DNA from: Pseudoalteromonas sp. | Lineage (GTDB): Bacteria; Pseudomonadota; Gammaproteobacteria; Enterobacterales; Alteromonadaceae | Reading direction: 5' to 3' | Length of the DNA stretch: 64,000 nt | Assembly (NCBI RefSeq): GCF_018402495.1 | Contig: NZ_JAGYIU010000004.1 | Location: 372,001 to 436,000, forward strand | Part shown: positions 17,768 through 27,724 of the stretch, piece by piece | How the letters are laid out: each line of letters opens with the position of its first letter | Position numbering within the stretch: position 1 is the stretch's first letter | Notes under the pieces: model-generated | What the model was told of the DNA's origin: nothing | The model's database searches: none | Seen by the model: the letters and a program-made list of their open reading frames with translations, nothing else | Made by a program: the position numbers and the translations under genes

Positions 17768-17903
17768 GCCATTTAATTCGTTAAACATATTTTTGTTAAA
17801 GATTACAATTTGGTAGGCGTATTAATGGCTACCATGTTATTCCCCCTCATTTAATTGAGGCCACGCCCACACACATGGGTTAATTTAAAAGTGAAGGAAT
17901 ATT

Positions 17904-18986
17904 ATGACTTCTAAAACAGTATTACATGCAAAGCACCTTGAAGCCGGCGCAAAAATGGTTGATTTTCATGGCTGGGAAATGCCAATTAACTACGGTTCAC
18001 AAATAGAAGAACACAACGCCGTACGTAACGATGCGGGCATGTTCGACGTATCGCACATGACCATTGTTGATATACAAGGTGAGCAAGCACAAGCATTTTT
18101 ACGCAAGCTTGTGGCTAACGACGTTGCTAAATTAACAGTACCTGGCAAAGCACTTTACACTGGTATGCTTAACGAGCAAGGTGGCGTAATTGACGACTTA
18201 ATTATTTACTACTTTAGCGAAACATTTTATCGCTTAGTGGTTAACTCAGCGACCCGTGAAAAAGATCTAGCACATTTAGCTAAGGTATCGAGCGACTTTG
18301 CAGTAACGGTTACTGAGCGCCCTGAATACGCCATGATTGCAGTACAAGGTCCTAATGCTCGCGCTAAAACTGCCAAGGTTTTAAACGCAGACCAGCAAGC
18401 TGCAGTAGAAGGCATGAAGCCATTTTTTGGTGTTCAAGCCGGTGATTTATTTATTGCTACAACAGGTTATACTGGCGAAGACGGTTACGAAATTGTAGTA
18501 CCAAACGAGCAAGCAGCCGATTTATGGCAGCAACTGCTTGATGCCGGTGTAGCGCCTGCGGGCCTAGGCGCGCGCGACACACTACGTTTAGAAGCAGGTA
18601 TGAACCTTTACGGCCTAGATATGGACGAAAGCGTATCACCACTGGCGGCTAACATGGCATGGACGATTGCATGGGAACCAGAAGATCGTGACTTTATTGG
18701 TCGTGATGTTTTGGTAAAACAACGTGCAGAAAAAAGTACTCATAAGCAAGTAGGCCTTATTCTTGAAGAAAAAGGCGTACTGCGTAGTGGTTCTAAAGTA
18801 ATTGTTGATGGTGGCGAAGGTGTTATTACATCGGGCACATTCTCACCAACATTGGGCTATAGTGTTGCATTAGCACGTGTACCACGTTCAACGGGCGACA
18901 CGGCTCAAGTAGAAATGCGTAAAAAATTAGTTAACGTAAAAGTGGTTAAATCGGGCTTTGTACGTAACGGTAAATCAATAATTTAA
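17904..18986 (+). CDS. gcvT: Glycine cleavage system T protein (aminomethyltransferase)
   Basis: GcvT takes the aminomethyl group from lipoylated GcvH and gives ammonia plus 5,10-methylene-tetrahydrofolate. The protein has 360 residues. The N-terminal signature [19 protein letters not shown], the catalytic-loop segment GMFDVSHM, and [15 protein letters not shown] are all present. The 136-base leader before the ATG contains a CCTCA/TGAGG hairpin at 17845-17860 but no recognisable glycine riboswitch. It is the first gene of gcvT-gcvH-gcvP, with AAGGAA as ribosome site. Confidence 0.97.
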   Translation: MTSKTVLHAKHLEAGAKMVDFHGWEMPINYGSQIEEHNAVRNDAGMFDVSHMTIVDIQGEQAQAFLRKLVANDVAKLTVPGKALYTGMLNEQGGVIDDLIIYYFSETFYRLVVNSATREKDLAHLAKVSSDFAVTVTERPEYAMIAVQGPNARAKTAKVLNADQQAAVEGMKPFFGVQAGDLFIATTGYTGEDGYEIVVPNEQAADLWQQLLDAGVAPAGLGARDTLRLEAGMNLYGLDMDESVSPLAANMAWTIAWEPEDRDFIGRDVLVKQRAEKSTHKQVGLILEEKGVLRSGSKVIVDGGEGVITSGTFSPTLGYSVALARVPRSTGDTAQVEMRKKLVNVKVVKSGFVRNGKSII

Positions 18987-19063
18987 ATAATTTGGTTATA
19001 CCAACAAAGAAGCGAATAACGCTAAGTTGGTATGTTCCCAATCTAAACCAAAGGATGAAAAAA

Positions 19064-19453
19064 ATGAGCAATATCCCTAGCGAGTTAAAATACGCACCTT
19101 CACACGAATGGGTTCGTAACGACGGCAACGGCACTTACACTGTTGGTATTTCTGAGCACGCCCAAGAACTGCTTGGCGACATGGTGTTTGTTGAATTACC
19201 AGAAGTTGGCGATGTAGTCGATGCAGGCGAAGACTGTGCAGTAGCAGAGTCAGTAAAAGCGGCGTCAGACATTTACGCACCAATTAGCGGTGAAATTGTT
19301 GCTATTAACGAAGAGCTAGAAGATTCTCCAGAAACAGTAAACAACGACGCTTACGGCGACGGTTGGTTATTCCGCATTAAAGCATCTGACGAATCTGAAG
19401 TTGATAACTTGCTCGACGCAGAAGGCTACGCACACACTATTGACGAAGAGTAA
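19064..19453 (+). CDS. gcvH: Glycine cleavage system H protein
   Basis: GcvH is the lipoyl carrier that shuttles the aminomethyl group from GcvP to GcvT. The start at 19064 gives the canonical [17 protein letters not shown] and 129 residues; an upstream GTG frame from 18992 adds 24 residues not seen in the family. The lipoyl-Lys is K65 in [21 protein letters not shown] is the ribosome site. It follows gcvT by 77 bases, and a terminator separates it from gcvP, so gcvP may be transcribed partly by itself. Confidence 0.97.
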   Translation: MSNIPSELKYAPSHEWVRNDGNGTYTVGISEHAQELLGDMVFVELPEVGDVVDAGEDCAVAESVKAASDIYAPISGEIVAINEELEDSPETVNNDAYGDGWLFRIKASDESEVDNLLDAEGYAHTIDEE

Positions 19454-19466
19454 TCGTTAATTAGTT

Positions 19467-19501
19467 AAAAGCCCCTCTATTTAAAACATTGGGGCTTTTA
19501 T
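19467..19501 (+). terminator. Terminator between gcvH and gcvP
   Basis: AAAAGCCCC at 19467-19475 pairs with GGGGCTTTT at 19491-19499. It sits 14 bases after the gcvH stop and 120 bases before gcvP, so it may attenuate or separate the two transcription units. Confidence 0.75.
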
Positions 19502-19618
19502 GATTAAAGCGCTTATTTTTCCATACAAGGTGAGCAGCTAAGTCATAAATATTTTTTATTATTACTAGTTACCCATTGGTAATAATTACACTTTTTTGGA
19601 TCATAGGAATCTGGACAC

Positions 19619-22510
19619 ATGTCAAACGCCAAATCTCTTGAACAATTAGAGCAAAAGCAAGATTTTATTCGCCGTCATATCGGGCCAAGCCCAGCGCAAG
19701 TAAACGAAATGCTAAGCGCTCTTGAAGTATCGAGCGTTGAAGAGCTGATCGGTCAAACAGTACCTGCTGGTATTCGTCTTGAGCAAGGTCTTAATATCGG
19801 CGAAAGCCGCACCGAAGTTGAAACACTAAGCTACTTAAAATCGGTAGCAAGCAAAAATAAAGTTTTCAAATCGTATATTGGCCAAGGCTACCACCCAACT
19901 CACGTGCCGCACGTAATTTTACGTAACGTACTTGAAAACCCGGGTTGGTACACAGCGTACACACCGTATCAGCCAGAGATTGCACAAGGGCGTTTAGAGT
20001 CACTATTAAATTTCCAGACTATGACCTTAGACATTACCGGCCTAGACTTAGCAAGTGCTTCACTGCTTGACGAATCAACTGCTGCAGCCGAGGCAATGGG
20101 CCTTGCAAAACGTGTATCAAAAGCTAAAAAAGCCAATGCGTTCTTTATTGCCGACGACGTACACACGCAAACCATTGACGTAGTGAGCACCCGTGCAGAG
20201 CAATTTGGTTTTGAAATTATTGTAGGTAAAGCCGCTGATGCCGTGAACCACGACATTTTTGGTGCGTTATTTCAATACCCGTCAACATCAGGCGAAATTG
20301 TTGATATAACTGACCTAATTGCTGGCGTACAAAGCAAAAAAGCGATTGCCTGTGTGGCAGCCGATATCATGAGCTTATTACTATTAAAAGCACCAGGTAA
20401 ATTAGGCGCCGACGTAGTACTTGGCTCTGCACAGCGTTTTGGTGTGCCAATGGGTTACGGTGGTCCACATGCTGCATTTTTTGCAACACGTGATGCATAC
20501 AAACGTTCATTACCAGGGCGTATTATTGGTGTATCAAAAGACCGTTTAGGTAACGATGCACTGCGTATGGCAATGCAAACCCGTGAGCAACATATTCGCC
20601 GCGACAAAGCCAATTCAAACATTTGTACTGCGCAAGTATTACTAGCCAACATGGCGGCGTTTTACGCGGTATACCATGGCCCGCAAGGCTTAAAAACCAT
20701 TGCACAACGCATTCACCGTTTTGCTGATATTTTAGCAACAGGCTTAAAAGCAAAAGGTGTGGCACTTAAGCACACTACTTGGTTTGATACATTAACTGTT
20801 GTTGATGAAAACAAAGCCGACGTGATTGCGCGTGCTGTGGCTAAAGGCGTTAACTTTGCTGCTAACCATGCGGGCGAGTACTCAATTTCAGTATCAGAAA
20901 CCACAACACGTGCAGACATTGCCGAGTTATTTGATATTATTTTAGGCGAAGGCCACGGCCTAAGCGTAGATGCAATTGCTGCGGACGTTGAAGCAAATGG
21001 CAGTGACTCTATTCCTGCAAGCCTAGTGCGTGATGATGAAATCCTTACGCATCCAAACTTTAACAGCTACCACAGCGAAACAGACATGCTTCGCTATATT
21101 AAGCGCCTTGAAAACAAAGATTTAGCGCTTAATCACTCAATGATCTCGTTAGGTTCATGTACCATGAAACTAAACGCGACCGCTGAAATGATCCCAATTA
21201 CCTGGCCTGAATTTGCAAACCTTCACCCATTCTGCCCGCTAGACCAAGCAGAAGGTTACCAAATAATGATTAACGAGCTACACGATTGGCTAGTTAACAT
21301 TACCGGTTACGACGCGGTTTCATTGCAACCAAATTCAGGTGCACAAGGTGAATACGCAGGCCTAATCGCCATTCGTAAATACCACGAGTCACGAGGGGAC
21401 GCACACCGTAATGTGTGTTTAATTCCAAGTTCTGCGCACGGTACTAACCCAGCGTCGGCACAAATGGCGAGCATGAAAATTGTAGTTGTTAACTGTGATA
21501 AACACGGCAACATCGACATGGAAGACTTAAAAACCAAAGCTGCTGAGGTGTCTGAAAACCTATCATGTGCCATGGTAACGTACCCATCTACCCACGGTGT
21601 ATACGAAGAAACGATTCGTGAGCTATGTGAAATTGTTCACCAGCACGGTGGCCAAGTTTACATGGATGGCGCAAACATGAACGCGCAAGTAGGTGTTACT
21701 AGCCCAGGCTTTATTGGCTCAGACGTATCGCACTTAAACCTACACAAAACATTCTGTATTCCACACGGTGGCGGTGGCCCAGGTGTTGGCCCAATTGGTG
21801 TTAAATCGCACCTTGCGCCATTTATGCCAAACCACAGTGTAATTAACCTACCAGGTACTAATGCTGGTAACGGCGCAGTATCGGCAGCCCCTTATGGCTC
21901 TGCAGCTATTCTACCTATTTCATGGGCTTACATTGCCATGATGGGCTCTGAGGGCTTAAAACAAGCCACAGAAATGGCGATTGTAAATGCTAACTACCTA
22001 AGCAATGAGCTTAGCAAGCACTTCCCAATTTTATACCGTGGCCGTAACAATCGCGTTGCCCACGAATGTATTATTGACCTACGCCCATTAAAAGAAGCCT
22101 CAGGCATTACTGAAATGGACGTGGCTAAGCGCTTACAAGATTACGGTTTCCACTCACCCACTATGTCGTTCCCAGTAGCGGGCACATTAATGATTGAGCC
22201 AACTGAATCTGAGTCTAAGGGCGAGATTGACCGCTTTATCGAAGCCATGGTATCGATTAAAGGTGAAATTGATAAAATCATTTCAGGTGAATGGTCAATC
22301 GAAAACAACCCACTGGTATTTGCACCACACACACAAGCTGATGTGTTAGGTAATGAATGGGATCGAGCGTATGACCGTTTTTACGCTGCATTCCCAGTAC
22401 CAGCAGTTGCTAAAGACAAGTTCTGGCCAACCGTTACACGTATCGATGACGTATACGGCGACCGTAATTTAGTGTGTGCATGTCCTCCGATTGAGACATA
22501 CCGCGATTAA
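19619..22510 (+). CDS. gcvP: Glycine dehydrogenase (decarboxylating), P protein
   Basis: GcvP decarboxylates glycine with pyridoxal phosphate and passes the remaining aminomethyl group to GcvH. At 963 residues it is the single-chain (fused P1-P2) form. The N-terminal half starts [15 protein letters not shown]; the C-terminal half holds the cofactor Lys in [17 protein letters not shown], with [11 protein letters not shown] and [20 protein letters not shown] upstream. It is cytoplasmic and closes the gcvTHP cluster. The 165 bases before it hold a terminator-like hairpin and an A/T-rich possible promoter. A strong terminator follows. Confidence 0.97.
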   Translation: MSNAKSLEQLEQKQDFIRRHIGPSPAQVNEMLSALEVSSVEELIGQTVPAGIRLEQGLNIGESRTEVETLSYLKSVASKNKVFKSYIGQGYHPTHVPHVILRNVLENPGWYTAYTPYQPEIAQGRLESLLNFQTMTLDITGLDLASASLLDESTAAAEAMGLAKRVSKAKKANAFFIADDVHTQTIDVVSTRAEQFGFEIIVGKAADAVNHDIFGALFQYPSTSGEIVDITDLIAGVQSKKAIACVAADIMSLLLLKAPGKLGADVVLGSAQRFGVPMGYGGPHAAFFATRDAYKRSLPGRIIGVSKDRLGNDALRMAMQTREQHIRRDKANSNICTAQVLLANMAAFYAVYHGPQGLKTIAQRIHRFADILATGLKAKGVALKHTTWFDTLTVVDENKADVIARAVAKGVNFAANHAGEYSISVSETTTRADIAELFDIILGEGHGLSVDAIAADVEANGSDSIPASLVRDDEILTHPNFNSYHSETDMLRYIKRLENKDLALNHSMISLGSCTMKLNATAEMIPITWPEFANLHPFCPLDQAEGYQIMINELHDWLVNITGYDAVSLQPNSGAQGEYAGLIAIRKYHESRGDAHRNVCLIPSSAHGTNPASAQMASMKIVVVNCDKHGNIDMEDLKTKAAEVSENLSCAMVTYPSTHGVYEETIRELCEIVHQHGGQVYMDGANMNAQVGVTSPGFIGSDVSHLNLHKTFCIPHGGGGPGVGPIGVKSHLAPFMPNHSVINLPGTNAGNGAVSAAPYGSAAILPISWAYIAMMGSEGLKQATEMAIVNANYLSNELSKHFPILYRGRNNRVAHECIIDLRPLKEASGITEMDVAKRLQDYGFHSPTMSFPVAGTLMIEPTESESKGEIDRFIEAMVSIKGEIDKIISGEWSIENNPLVFAPHTQADVLGNEWDRAYDRFYAAFPVPAVAKDKFWPTVTRIDDVYGDRNLVCACPPIETYRD

Positions 22511-22568
22511 TTTTTGAACTTTAATTGGTAGTAAGTTCCACTGTAGAGTGGGGGGTTATCGAAATTAT

Positions 22569-22600
22569 AAAAGCCGTTGCAGCAATGCAGCGGCTTTTTT
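22569..22600 (+). terminator. Terminator after gcvP
   Basis: AAAAGCCGTTGC at 22569-22580 pairs with GCAGCGGCTTTT at 22587-22598 (one G-T pair), followed by T. It ends the glycine cleavage cluster. Confidence 0.8.
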
Positions 22601-22629
22601 GTGTTTGGTGAAAAACCATTTCAAATGCT

Positions 22630-22865
22630 TATGTAGGTTGGGTTGAGCGAAACGAAACCCAACGATTCTCCAATATCATTACCATCTTCCAAGCATGTAA
22701 ATATGCATTGTTTGTAGGTCGCTCTTTAGGGCGAAAAAAAGCGAGAAAAAGAATTTCACCACAGAGATCATAGAGGCGCTTTGCGCTACACCGAGGTAAA
22801 AGGTATTACTGTAGGCGCTAAGCTTGCTGGCGCGTTGGTTGATAGGCTGGGCTTTAGCCCAAAAG
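22630..22865. repeat. Cluster of short palindromic (REP-like) units
   Basis: This stretch has no gene. It contains several separate hairpins: GTTGGGTT at 22637-22644 with AACCCAAC at 22656-22663, TCGC/GCGA at 22719-22734 within a GTAGGTCGC unit, and TGGGCTTTAGCCCA at 22848-22861. A further CACCACAGAGATCATAGAGG segment has the look of an interspersed repeat. The pattern is of extragenic palindromes collecting next to a mobile-element scar. Their repeat status needs a genome comparison; only the palindromes themselves are seen here. Confidence 0.5.
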
Positions 22866-22960
22866 TTGTATTAGCTTGGCTGATGGTTTTTATTGCTAAC
22901 TTTCCAAGCCCAAACTCCAACCTAACGTTTAACACCCTCCCCCCCGTCATTACGCCCTGA

Positions 22961-23065
22961 AAATAAGCAATTGATGAGTAATGTCGCGCATGGATGCGCG
23001 ATAAGGCGAAACTAGGCCATGGATGGCCTATCTTCGCTGTTTACGTTCACATCAATTAATTATTT
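22961..23065. repeat. Multi-stem palindromic element with CATGGATG hairpins
   Basis: The outer arms, AAATAAGCAATTGATG at 22961-22976 and CATCAATTAATTATTT at 23050-23065, pair at 14 of 16 positions. Inside, GTAA/TTAC can extend the stem. Two hairpins then sit side by side: CGCGCA-TGGA-TGCGCG (22985-23000) and TAGGCCA-TGGA-TGGCCTA (23013-23030), the second enclosed by GCGAA/TTCGC. Both have the same CATGGATG apex. The result is a three-way-junction shape in DNA or RNA. It may be a repeat element or a structured RNA; it encodes no protein. Confidence 0.5.
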
Positions 23066-23089
23066 GAAGGATTAAGCGTAATGCTCGGG

Positions 23090-23152
23090 TGCGCTGGGAG
23101 AGTCCAAGGAGGGGTCAGCGGCAGCCCCTATTTGGCTGCCGTCGCCAGCGCG
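23090..23152. other. Strong nested hairpin before the IS110 fragment
   Basis: GCGCTGG at 23091-23097 pairs with CCAGCGC at 23145-23151, enclosing GGCAGCC at 23120-23126 paired with GGCTGCC at 23134-23140. An alternative pairing of CCAAGGAGGGG with CCCCTATTTGG exists. The segment is much richer in G and C than its surroundings and ends about 40 bases before the transposase remnant. It could be part of a mobile element end or an independent structured RNA. Confidence 0.35.
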
Positions 23153-23189
23153 ATGGAAAAATACACGGCCTGACTTCATGCTTTAGTAG

Positions 23190-23483
23190 GTGGCCAAATT
23201 AACTATGCCACTACACTGCGTTAAAGGTGCAAAATACAGCAATGGGAAGAAGAAAGGCGCTACTAATCAAAAGAATGGTAATCGTTACTTAGCGTGGGCG
23301 TTTACTGAGGCCGCTAACTTTGCCATTCGGTATAACCCAACAATTAAAAAATATTATCAACGAAAACTGGCTAAAACGAACCACGTTATCGCAATTAAAA
23401 CGGTTACGCATAAGCTCGCAAGAGCCTGTTATCACGTGCTTAAAGATAATGTCCCATTTGATGAACACAAGGCGTTTACTTAG
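23190..23483 (+). pseudogene. IS110-family transposase, C-terminal fragment
   Basis: The 97-residue frame corresponds to the last third of IS110-type transposases: SNGKKKGATNQKNGNRYLAW, then AFTEAANFAIRYNP, then YYQRKLAKTNHVIAIKTV and a final ARACYHVLKDN. This is the C-terminal part with the conserved Ser region of the recombinase; the N-terminal RuvC-like domain that carries the acidic catalytic residues is absent. No frame upstream continues the homology, since palindromic repeats occupy that space. It is therefore a remnant that cannot transpose by itself. It lies directly upstream of a TonB receptor gene that has lost its 5' part, which suggests the same event damaged both. Confidence 0.75.
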
Positions 23484-23936
23484 CGACTATAAAAAATTAG
23501 GTTAACGTGTTGAGCTAATAATGGGGTTGGTAAAACCATTAGATTTGATTGAGCCTGCACGTTAACCGCTCATATTTTAAATACTGGATATGCCCAATGT
23601 TTGAGCCAAAAAGGGGTGGTTATGTTCAAACATAAACCACAGAATTGTTACAGCGCAGTGTGTAAACACAGCCAGAAACTGGACTGACATTGGTACTAAA
23701 CGATGACTGAGGCGAAAGCCAAGGGCCTTAATTAATCATCCATGATGCTTAATTAAACTGCCTAAATTCACATGGGTGACTGGTGCATATTCACACCAAT
23801 CGACGTCATTACTGGGTGCGTAGTCATATTTAAAGTGAGTTTAAAAAGTAACAACACTTGGTTTTTTGAATAAAAAGATCAAGAAAACACAGCTGCCTGC
23901 TTGACCGGAACTTTCTAATGGGTGACCCCATTTGGC
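23484..23936. mobile_element. Non-coding tail of the IS110-like remnant
   Basis: About 450 bases with no credible gene lie between the transposase fragment and the TonB receptor pseudogene. The segment carries inverted sequences (TTAATTAA at both sides of ATCATCCATGATGC near 23732-23755; TGGTG/CACCA near 23780-23797; GTTAACGTGTTGAGC with GCACGTTAACC). IS110/IS1111 elements have a long non-coding end that in studied members encodes a guide RNA (bridge or seek RNA). Whether this tail is such an end is inference. Its right border is placed at about 23936, where receptor sequence begins. Confidence 0.4.
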
Positions 23937-23938
23937 TT

Positions 23939-25604
23939 TCTTATGGCCGTTCTGAGCCTGGCGGTACTATTAACATCATCACTAAATGAAGAACAAGGCT
24001 CTTTGAAAGTATCTGCAGGGAGCTGGCAAAGTTATCGCGCTGAAGGCGACTACACTAATGCAATTAATGATCAAGTTGCTTTTAGAATAAACGGTGCAAT
24101 TGAAGACGGTGAGGGTTTTAGAGACTACCACGAAAATAAAAAAACAGTGATCACACCTTCAGTTCTTTGGTTAATATCCGACACAACAAAATTAAATTAT
24201 GAACTAGAATATGTTGATCAGAGTGTGACGTTTGACCGTGGTATTGTTGCTCTAGATGGGAAGATAGACGCATTACCTATTGAAACATTTTTAGGTGAGC
24301 CAAGCGATGAACAAACAGAGGTTGATGCGATTTCTCATCAACTGACTTTTGAGCATCAGATAGGGCAATGGTCACTTTTAAATGGGCTTAGCTATAGCGA
24401 TTCTAAATTTATAAGCGAATCGAGTGATGCTGAACTCGCCCCTAGCAGGCAGCTTTATTTTACTGATGGCGAAACCTTAAGTCGGCAACATAACGAACGT
24501 GATTTTCAAACTAAAAACATCTCAGCGCGCACTGAGCTAAGTGGTAGCGTTACTGCTGCTGGGTTTACCCATCACTTATTAATTGGCGCAGATGCCAGCA
24601 AGTTTGATTTTGACAAACTCTGGTACAGATACCGCCCTACGCTTGAAGATACGCGCTATGCAATCAATATGTATAACCCCATGTATGGGCAAACAGCACC
24701 CGAAGGCTCACTTTTATTTGACAGCACTGAAGTACAGCACAGTTACGGGGTTTATATTCAAGATCAAATCGACATCACTGAGCAGTGGAAAGTACAAGTA
24801 GGCGGTCGTTATGATTGGTTTGATCAGCAAATAGATAATCACATTAATCAAAGTCAGTCTAAAAGCAATCAGAGTACATTTAGCCCACGAGTAGGCTTAG
24901 TGTATGCTTACTCAGACGACATACAGTATTACAGCAGTTACTCGGAAGGTTTTAGGCCAAACAGTGGTTACGATATAAACGGTGATGCATTTAAGCCAGA
25001 ATCGACAACCTCTATTGAGGCGGGTGTTAAATTTAGCACCGATACCCTAAATGGTAGCTTTACAGTATTTAGCGCCGAAAAAAGCAATATGTTGACCACA
25101 GATTTGCAAGCAGGCGTGTCGACGGCGTTAGGCGAGGTAACTAGCGAAGGCGTTGAGTTTGATTTACACGGTTATATTACAGAGCGCACGTCATTTGATT
25201 TTGCCTATACCTACACCGATGCAAAAACAGCAAACGACACGGTTAATACAGATTGGTGGGTAAAATTACCAAAAGGTAGCCCTTTACTTAATATTCCTAA
25301 ACACAGTGCAAATGCGCGTATTAAAAGAGAATTAAATGATTTAATCGATTTAAATACGACCGTTGGTATAGCTGTTCAGTATGAGGGGGAACGCTTAGGT
25401 GAAACCATAGACCCTACGTATTACTTACCTTCGTATACGCTGGTGAATTTGTTCGCAAATTACAACGTTAATGAAGATGTGATGGTACAACTGAACATTA
25501 ATAACGTGCTTGATAAAGAATATTACTCAAATTCTTACTCTGCAATTTGGACTCAACCCGGTGAGCCAGTTAATTATAAGCTGAGCTTAAAATATAGCTT
25601 TTAA
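23939..25604 (+). pseudogene. TonB-dependent siderophore receptor pseudogene
   Basis: A receptor without its signal peptide, TonB box and most of the plug. The remaining plug end SYGRSEPGGTINIITK is in one frame (about 23939-23986) and hits a stop at 23987-23989. The barrel continues in the next frame from NEEQGSLKVSAGSWQSYRAE to the end, FSFxx-type C-terminus LKYSF. Joining the two frames gives a normal siderophore-receptor sequence, so a one-base shift lies near 23983. The barrel part has the usual EGFRPNSGYDINGDAFKPES and NINNVLDKEYYSN signatures. The 5' part was probably lost together with insertion or decay of the IS110-like element. Without an export signal it cannot work. Confidence 0.8.
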
Positions 25605-25612
25605 TTTATCCT

Positions 25613-25640
25613 TGGGGCAGGCTTAACGATGCTTGCCCCA
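25613..25640. terminator. Hairpin between convergent genes
   Basis: TGGGGCAGGC at 25613-25622 pairs with GCTTGCCCCA at 25631-25640 (one G-T pair). It lies between the receptor pseudogene and the convergent hypothetical gene and could end transcripts from either side. Confidence 0.5.
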
Positions 25641-25645
25641 TCACT

Positions 25646-26026
25646 CTATTCAGGCTGTGCATCTGTTCCAAGTAAAGTGTCAATATAGGCGAGTTCTTCG
25701 CTAAAAATACCACTAAAAAATGCAGATTGTTCAATTATTACAGCGTCATTAGGCTGGGCTTTGTAGCTTTGCTGGCATCTGATAAGTTCACGGGTTAACC
25801 ACGAGCACTCATTACTTGCAGTGTTTATAGCTGCTTTTAAAAAAGAGGGCCATTTGATTTTTTGTAAATTAAAGCGATAGAGCATTACAGCGATACAGCC
25901 ATAGGCTTGTTGCTCAAGTGATGGTGGGTTATCACTCGTTACTACGTCGCTGTTTAACAGTTTACTGTTGATAAGTGCTTGTTGCAGTGCGACCTGTTGT
26001 GATTGACTTAAAAAGCTTGTTGTCAT
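25646..26026 (-). CDS. Hypothetical protein
   Basis: I do not recognise this 126-residue protein. It starts MTTSFLSQSQQVALQQALIN and contains a moderately hydrophobic helical stretch QAYGCIAVMLYRFNLQKIKW, then WLTRELIRCQQSYKAQ. It is predicted mostly helical, with no signal peptide or clear membrane segment, and ends acidic (LGTDAQPE). Codon use looks like that of neighbouring core genes. It is a single-gene unit between the receptor pseudogene (convergent) and acpH (divergent), with no context that suggests a role. Confidence 0.6.
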   Translation of the reverse strand: MTTSFLSQSQQVALQQALINSKLLNSDVVTSDNPPSLEQQAYGCIAVMLYRFNLQKIKWPSFLKAAINTASNECSWLTRELIRCQQSYKAQPNDAVIIEQSAFFSGIFSEELAYIDTLLGTDAQPE

Positions 26027-26293
26027 AATGCGTGAGTAGCCCTGGTTACAATAGAAAATAGCATTTTGTATTAAAGGCTAAGCAAGGCGTTTTATGACTC
26101 ATGCAGCACCGAAAAAAATGCAACAACAGTGATAACAAAATTGGCCTGACTCTTTACTGAATTATTAAAATACAATTGTAATTGATTGGATAGTTTTTAA
26201 GAATAAAGCTAAATGAAACTGTACTTCCCTAAAATGAATTTTATCCAAAACTGCGTTATTATCTAAATACTTTGGACAACTGCTGAGATTACC

Positions 26294-26887
26294 TTGAATT
26301 ACTTAGCCCACCTTTATTTAGCAAAGCCTACGGCTGATTCTCATTTTGGCAATTTGCTGGGAGATTTTGGTGGCCAACGACAGGTAACGCATTTATCTAC
26401 AACTGTAAAAAGCGCACTAGATAATCATTATTTAGTGGATAAATTTACTGACACACATCCTTTAGTAAAAGAAGCTAAGCAGCTTTTTTCAGCCAAGCGC
26501 AGGCGCTTTGCAGGTGTGGCAGTTGATGTGGTGTTTGATCATTTTCTTATTGCGCATTGGCAGCAGTTTAATAACCAATCACTAATTGATTTTAAGCACA
26601 CCAGTTATGATCTTTTGGACAGGCGTATACCTGTAATGTCACAGAAAATGCAGCGTGTAGTAACCCACATGACCCAAAACGATTGGTTTAAAGAGTACGA
26701 AAGCATTGATGGGGTAGGGCGGGCGCTTGATAATATTGCTTCGCGTATTCGATTTACTAATAACTTTGCAGGTGCTAACGAAGATATAATCCGTCATTAC
26801 GGTGAGCTAGATGAGTTGTTTTTGGCGTTTTTCCCTGTGCTGATTAAGCACGTTAATGAGTTTAATTTGGAAAGCGCACATAGTTAG
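26294..26887 (+). CDS. acpH: Acyl carrier protein phosphodiesterase
   Basis: AcpH removes the 4'-phosphopantetheine arm from holo-acyl carrier protein, turning over the prosthetic group. The 197-residue protein matches the DUF479/AcpH family: N-terminus MNYLAHLYLAKPTADSHFGN, then LLGDFGG, and DVVFDHFLIAHW with HD-type metal ligands. It starts at TTG (ttgaattacttagcc), which reproduces the family N-terminus exactly; no ATG is available in a suitable place. A rare start suggests low expression. It is cytoplasmic. The stop codon lies inside the loop of a very long hairpin. Confidence 0.9.
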   Translation: MNYLAHLYLAKPTADSHFGNLLGDFGGQRQVTHLSTTVKSALDNHYLVDKFTDTHPLVKEAKQLFSAKRRRFAGVAVDVVFDHFLIAHWQQFNNQSLIDFKHTSYDLLDRRIPVMSQKMQRVVTHMTQNDWFKEYESIDGVGRALDNIASRIRFTNNFAGANEDIIRHYGELDELFLAFFPVLIKHVNEFNLESAHS

Positions 26888-26907
26888 TGTGCGCTTTCCA
26901 AATTAAA
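26861..26907. terminator. 19-bp perfect hairpin over the acpH stop
   Basis: Positions 26861-26879 and 26889-26907 are perfectly complementary (TTTAATTTGGAAAGCGCAC) around a 9-base loop that contains the acpH stop codon. It lies between acpH and the convergent siderophore operon. No U-tract follows on either strand beyond the stem itself, so it may serve as a bidirectional terminator or an mRNA-stabilising end. Confidence 0.65.
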
Positions 26908-26952
26908 CCTATATAAGTTAGTATTTACATTTACCGTAGTCCGCATAAACCC

Positions 26953-27714
26953 CTAAGCGTTAAAATATAAGCAAACCTTTTGTCCGTTAACATTAATTAT
27001 ATCAAATGGGATCTCATAGATAGACTCCATCGTTTTTCTCTCTACAACCTCGCTGACTTTACCAGACGCAAATACTTCACCATTTTTCATTGCAACAATA
27101 TTATCGGAATACACTGAGGCAAAGTTAATGTCGTGGATCACGATAACAACTGCTTTATTAAGATTATGTGCTAAGTTTCTTAACGTGCGCATAATTTCTA
27201 CTGAATGTTTAATATCAAGATTATTAAGTGGCTCATCCAAAAACACATAATCGGTATCTTGAGCTACGACCATTGCAATAAATGCCATTTGACGTTGACC
27301 ACCACTTAGTTCATCAAGATATTTCCCCTCGATATCCGTAATTCCTAGGCGAGCAATTGAGTCAGTAATAATACATTTATCCTCAGCCGTTAGTTTGCCT
27401 TGTGAATGTGGGAACCTACCAAAAGATACTAACTCTCTGACAGTGAAACGCATATTGATATTATTTGATTGTCTTAGAACAGCTAACTTCTTTGCTAATG
27501 CTTTACTATCCCATTGCGCTAATAACTTATCTTCAATTAAGACTTCACCTGCATCGCTTTTAGTTAATCTACTCGCCATTGATAACAAAGTGCTTTTGCC
27601 GGCGCCATTCGGACCTATGATCGACGTCACTTCACTACATGGAAATAATGCGTCAGCATTCTTAACAACGAACGTTTTACCATATTGTTTACTTAGTCCA
27701 GATAGTTTAATCAT
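26953..27714 (-). CDS. Iron-siderophore ABC transporter ATP-binding protein
   Basis: The ATPase subunit has 253 residues with Walker A GPNGAGKSTLL, the signature LSGGQRQMAFIAMV, and Walker B DYVFLDEPLNNLD followed by the switch His in VIVIHDINF. The closest pattern is the YclP/FatE/VctC group that energises catecholate siderophore import. It is the last gene of the operon, 10 bases after the second permease. It acts at the inner face of the membrane as a dimer under the two FecCD-type permeases encoded upstream. Confidence 0.93.
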   Translation of the reverse strand: MIKLSGLSKQYGKTFVVKNADALFPCSEVTSIIGPNGAGKSTLLSMASRLTKSDAGEVLIEDKLLAQWDSKALAKKLAVLRQSNNINMRFTVRELVSFGRFPHSQGKLTAEDKCIITDSIARLGITDIEGKYLDELSGGQRQMAFIAMVVAQDTDYVFLDEPLNNLDIKHSVEIMRTLRNLAHNLNKAVVIVIHDINFASVYSDNIVAMKNGEVFASGKVSEVVERKTMESIYEIPFDIINVNGQKVCLYFNA

Positions 27715-27724
27715 ATTACGCCTT

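Noticed and set aside
22600-23180. CRISPR array
   Set aside because: The repeats are separate palindromes of different sequence without regular spacing or spacers.
23320-23505. 61-residue plus-strand frame
   Set aside because: Out-of-frame shadow of the IS110 transposase fragment, which carries the recognisable motifs.
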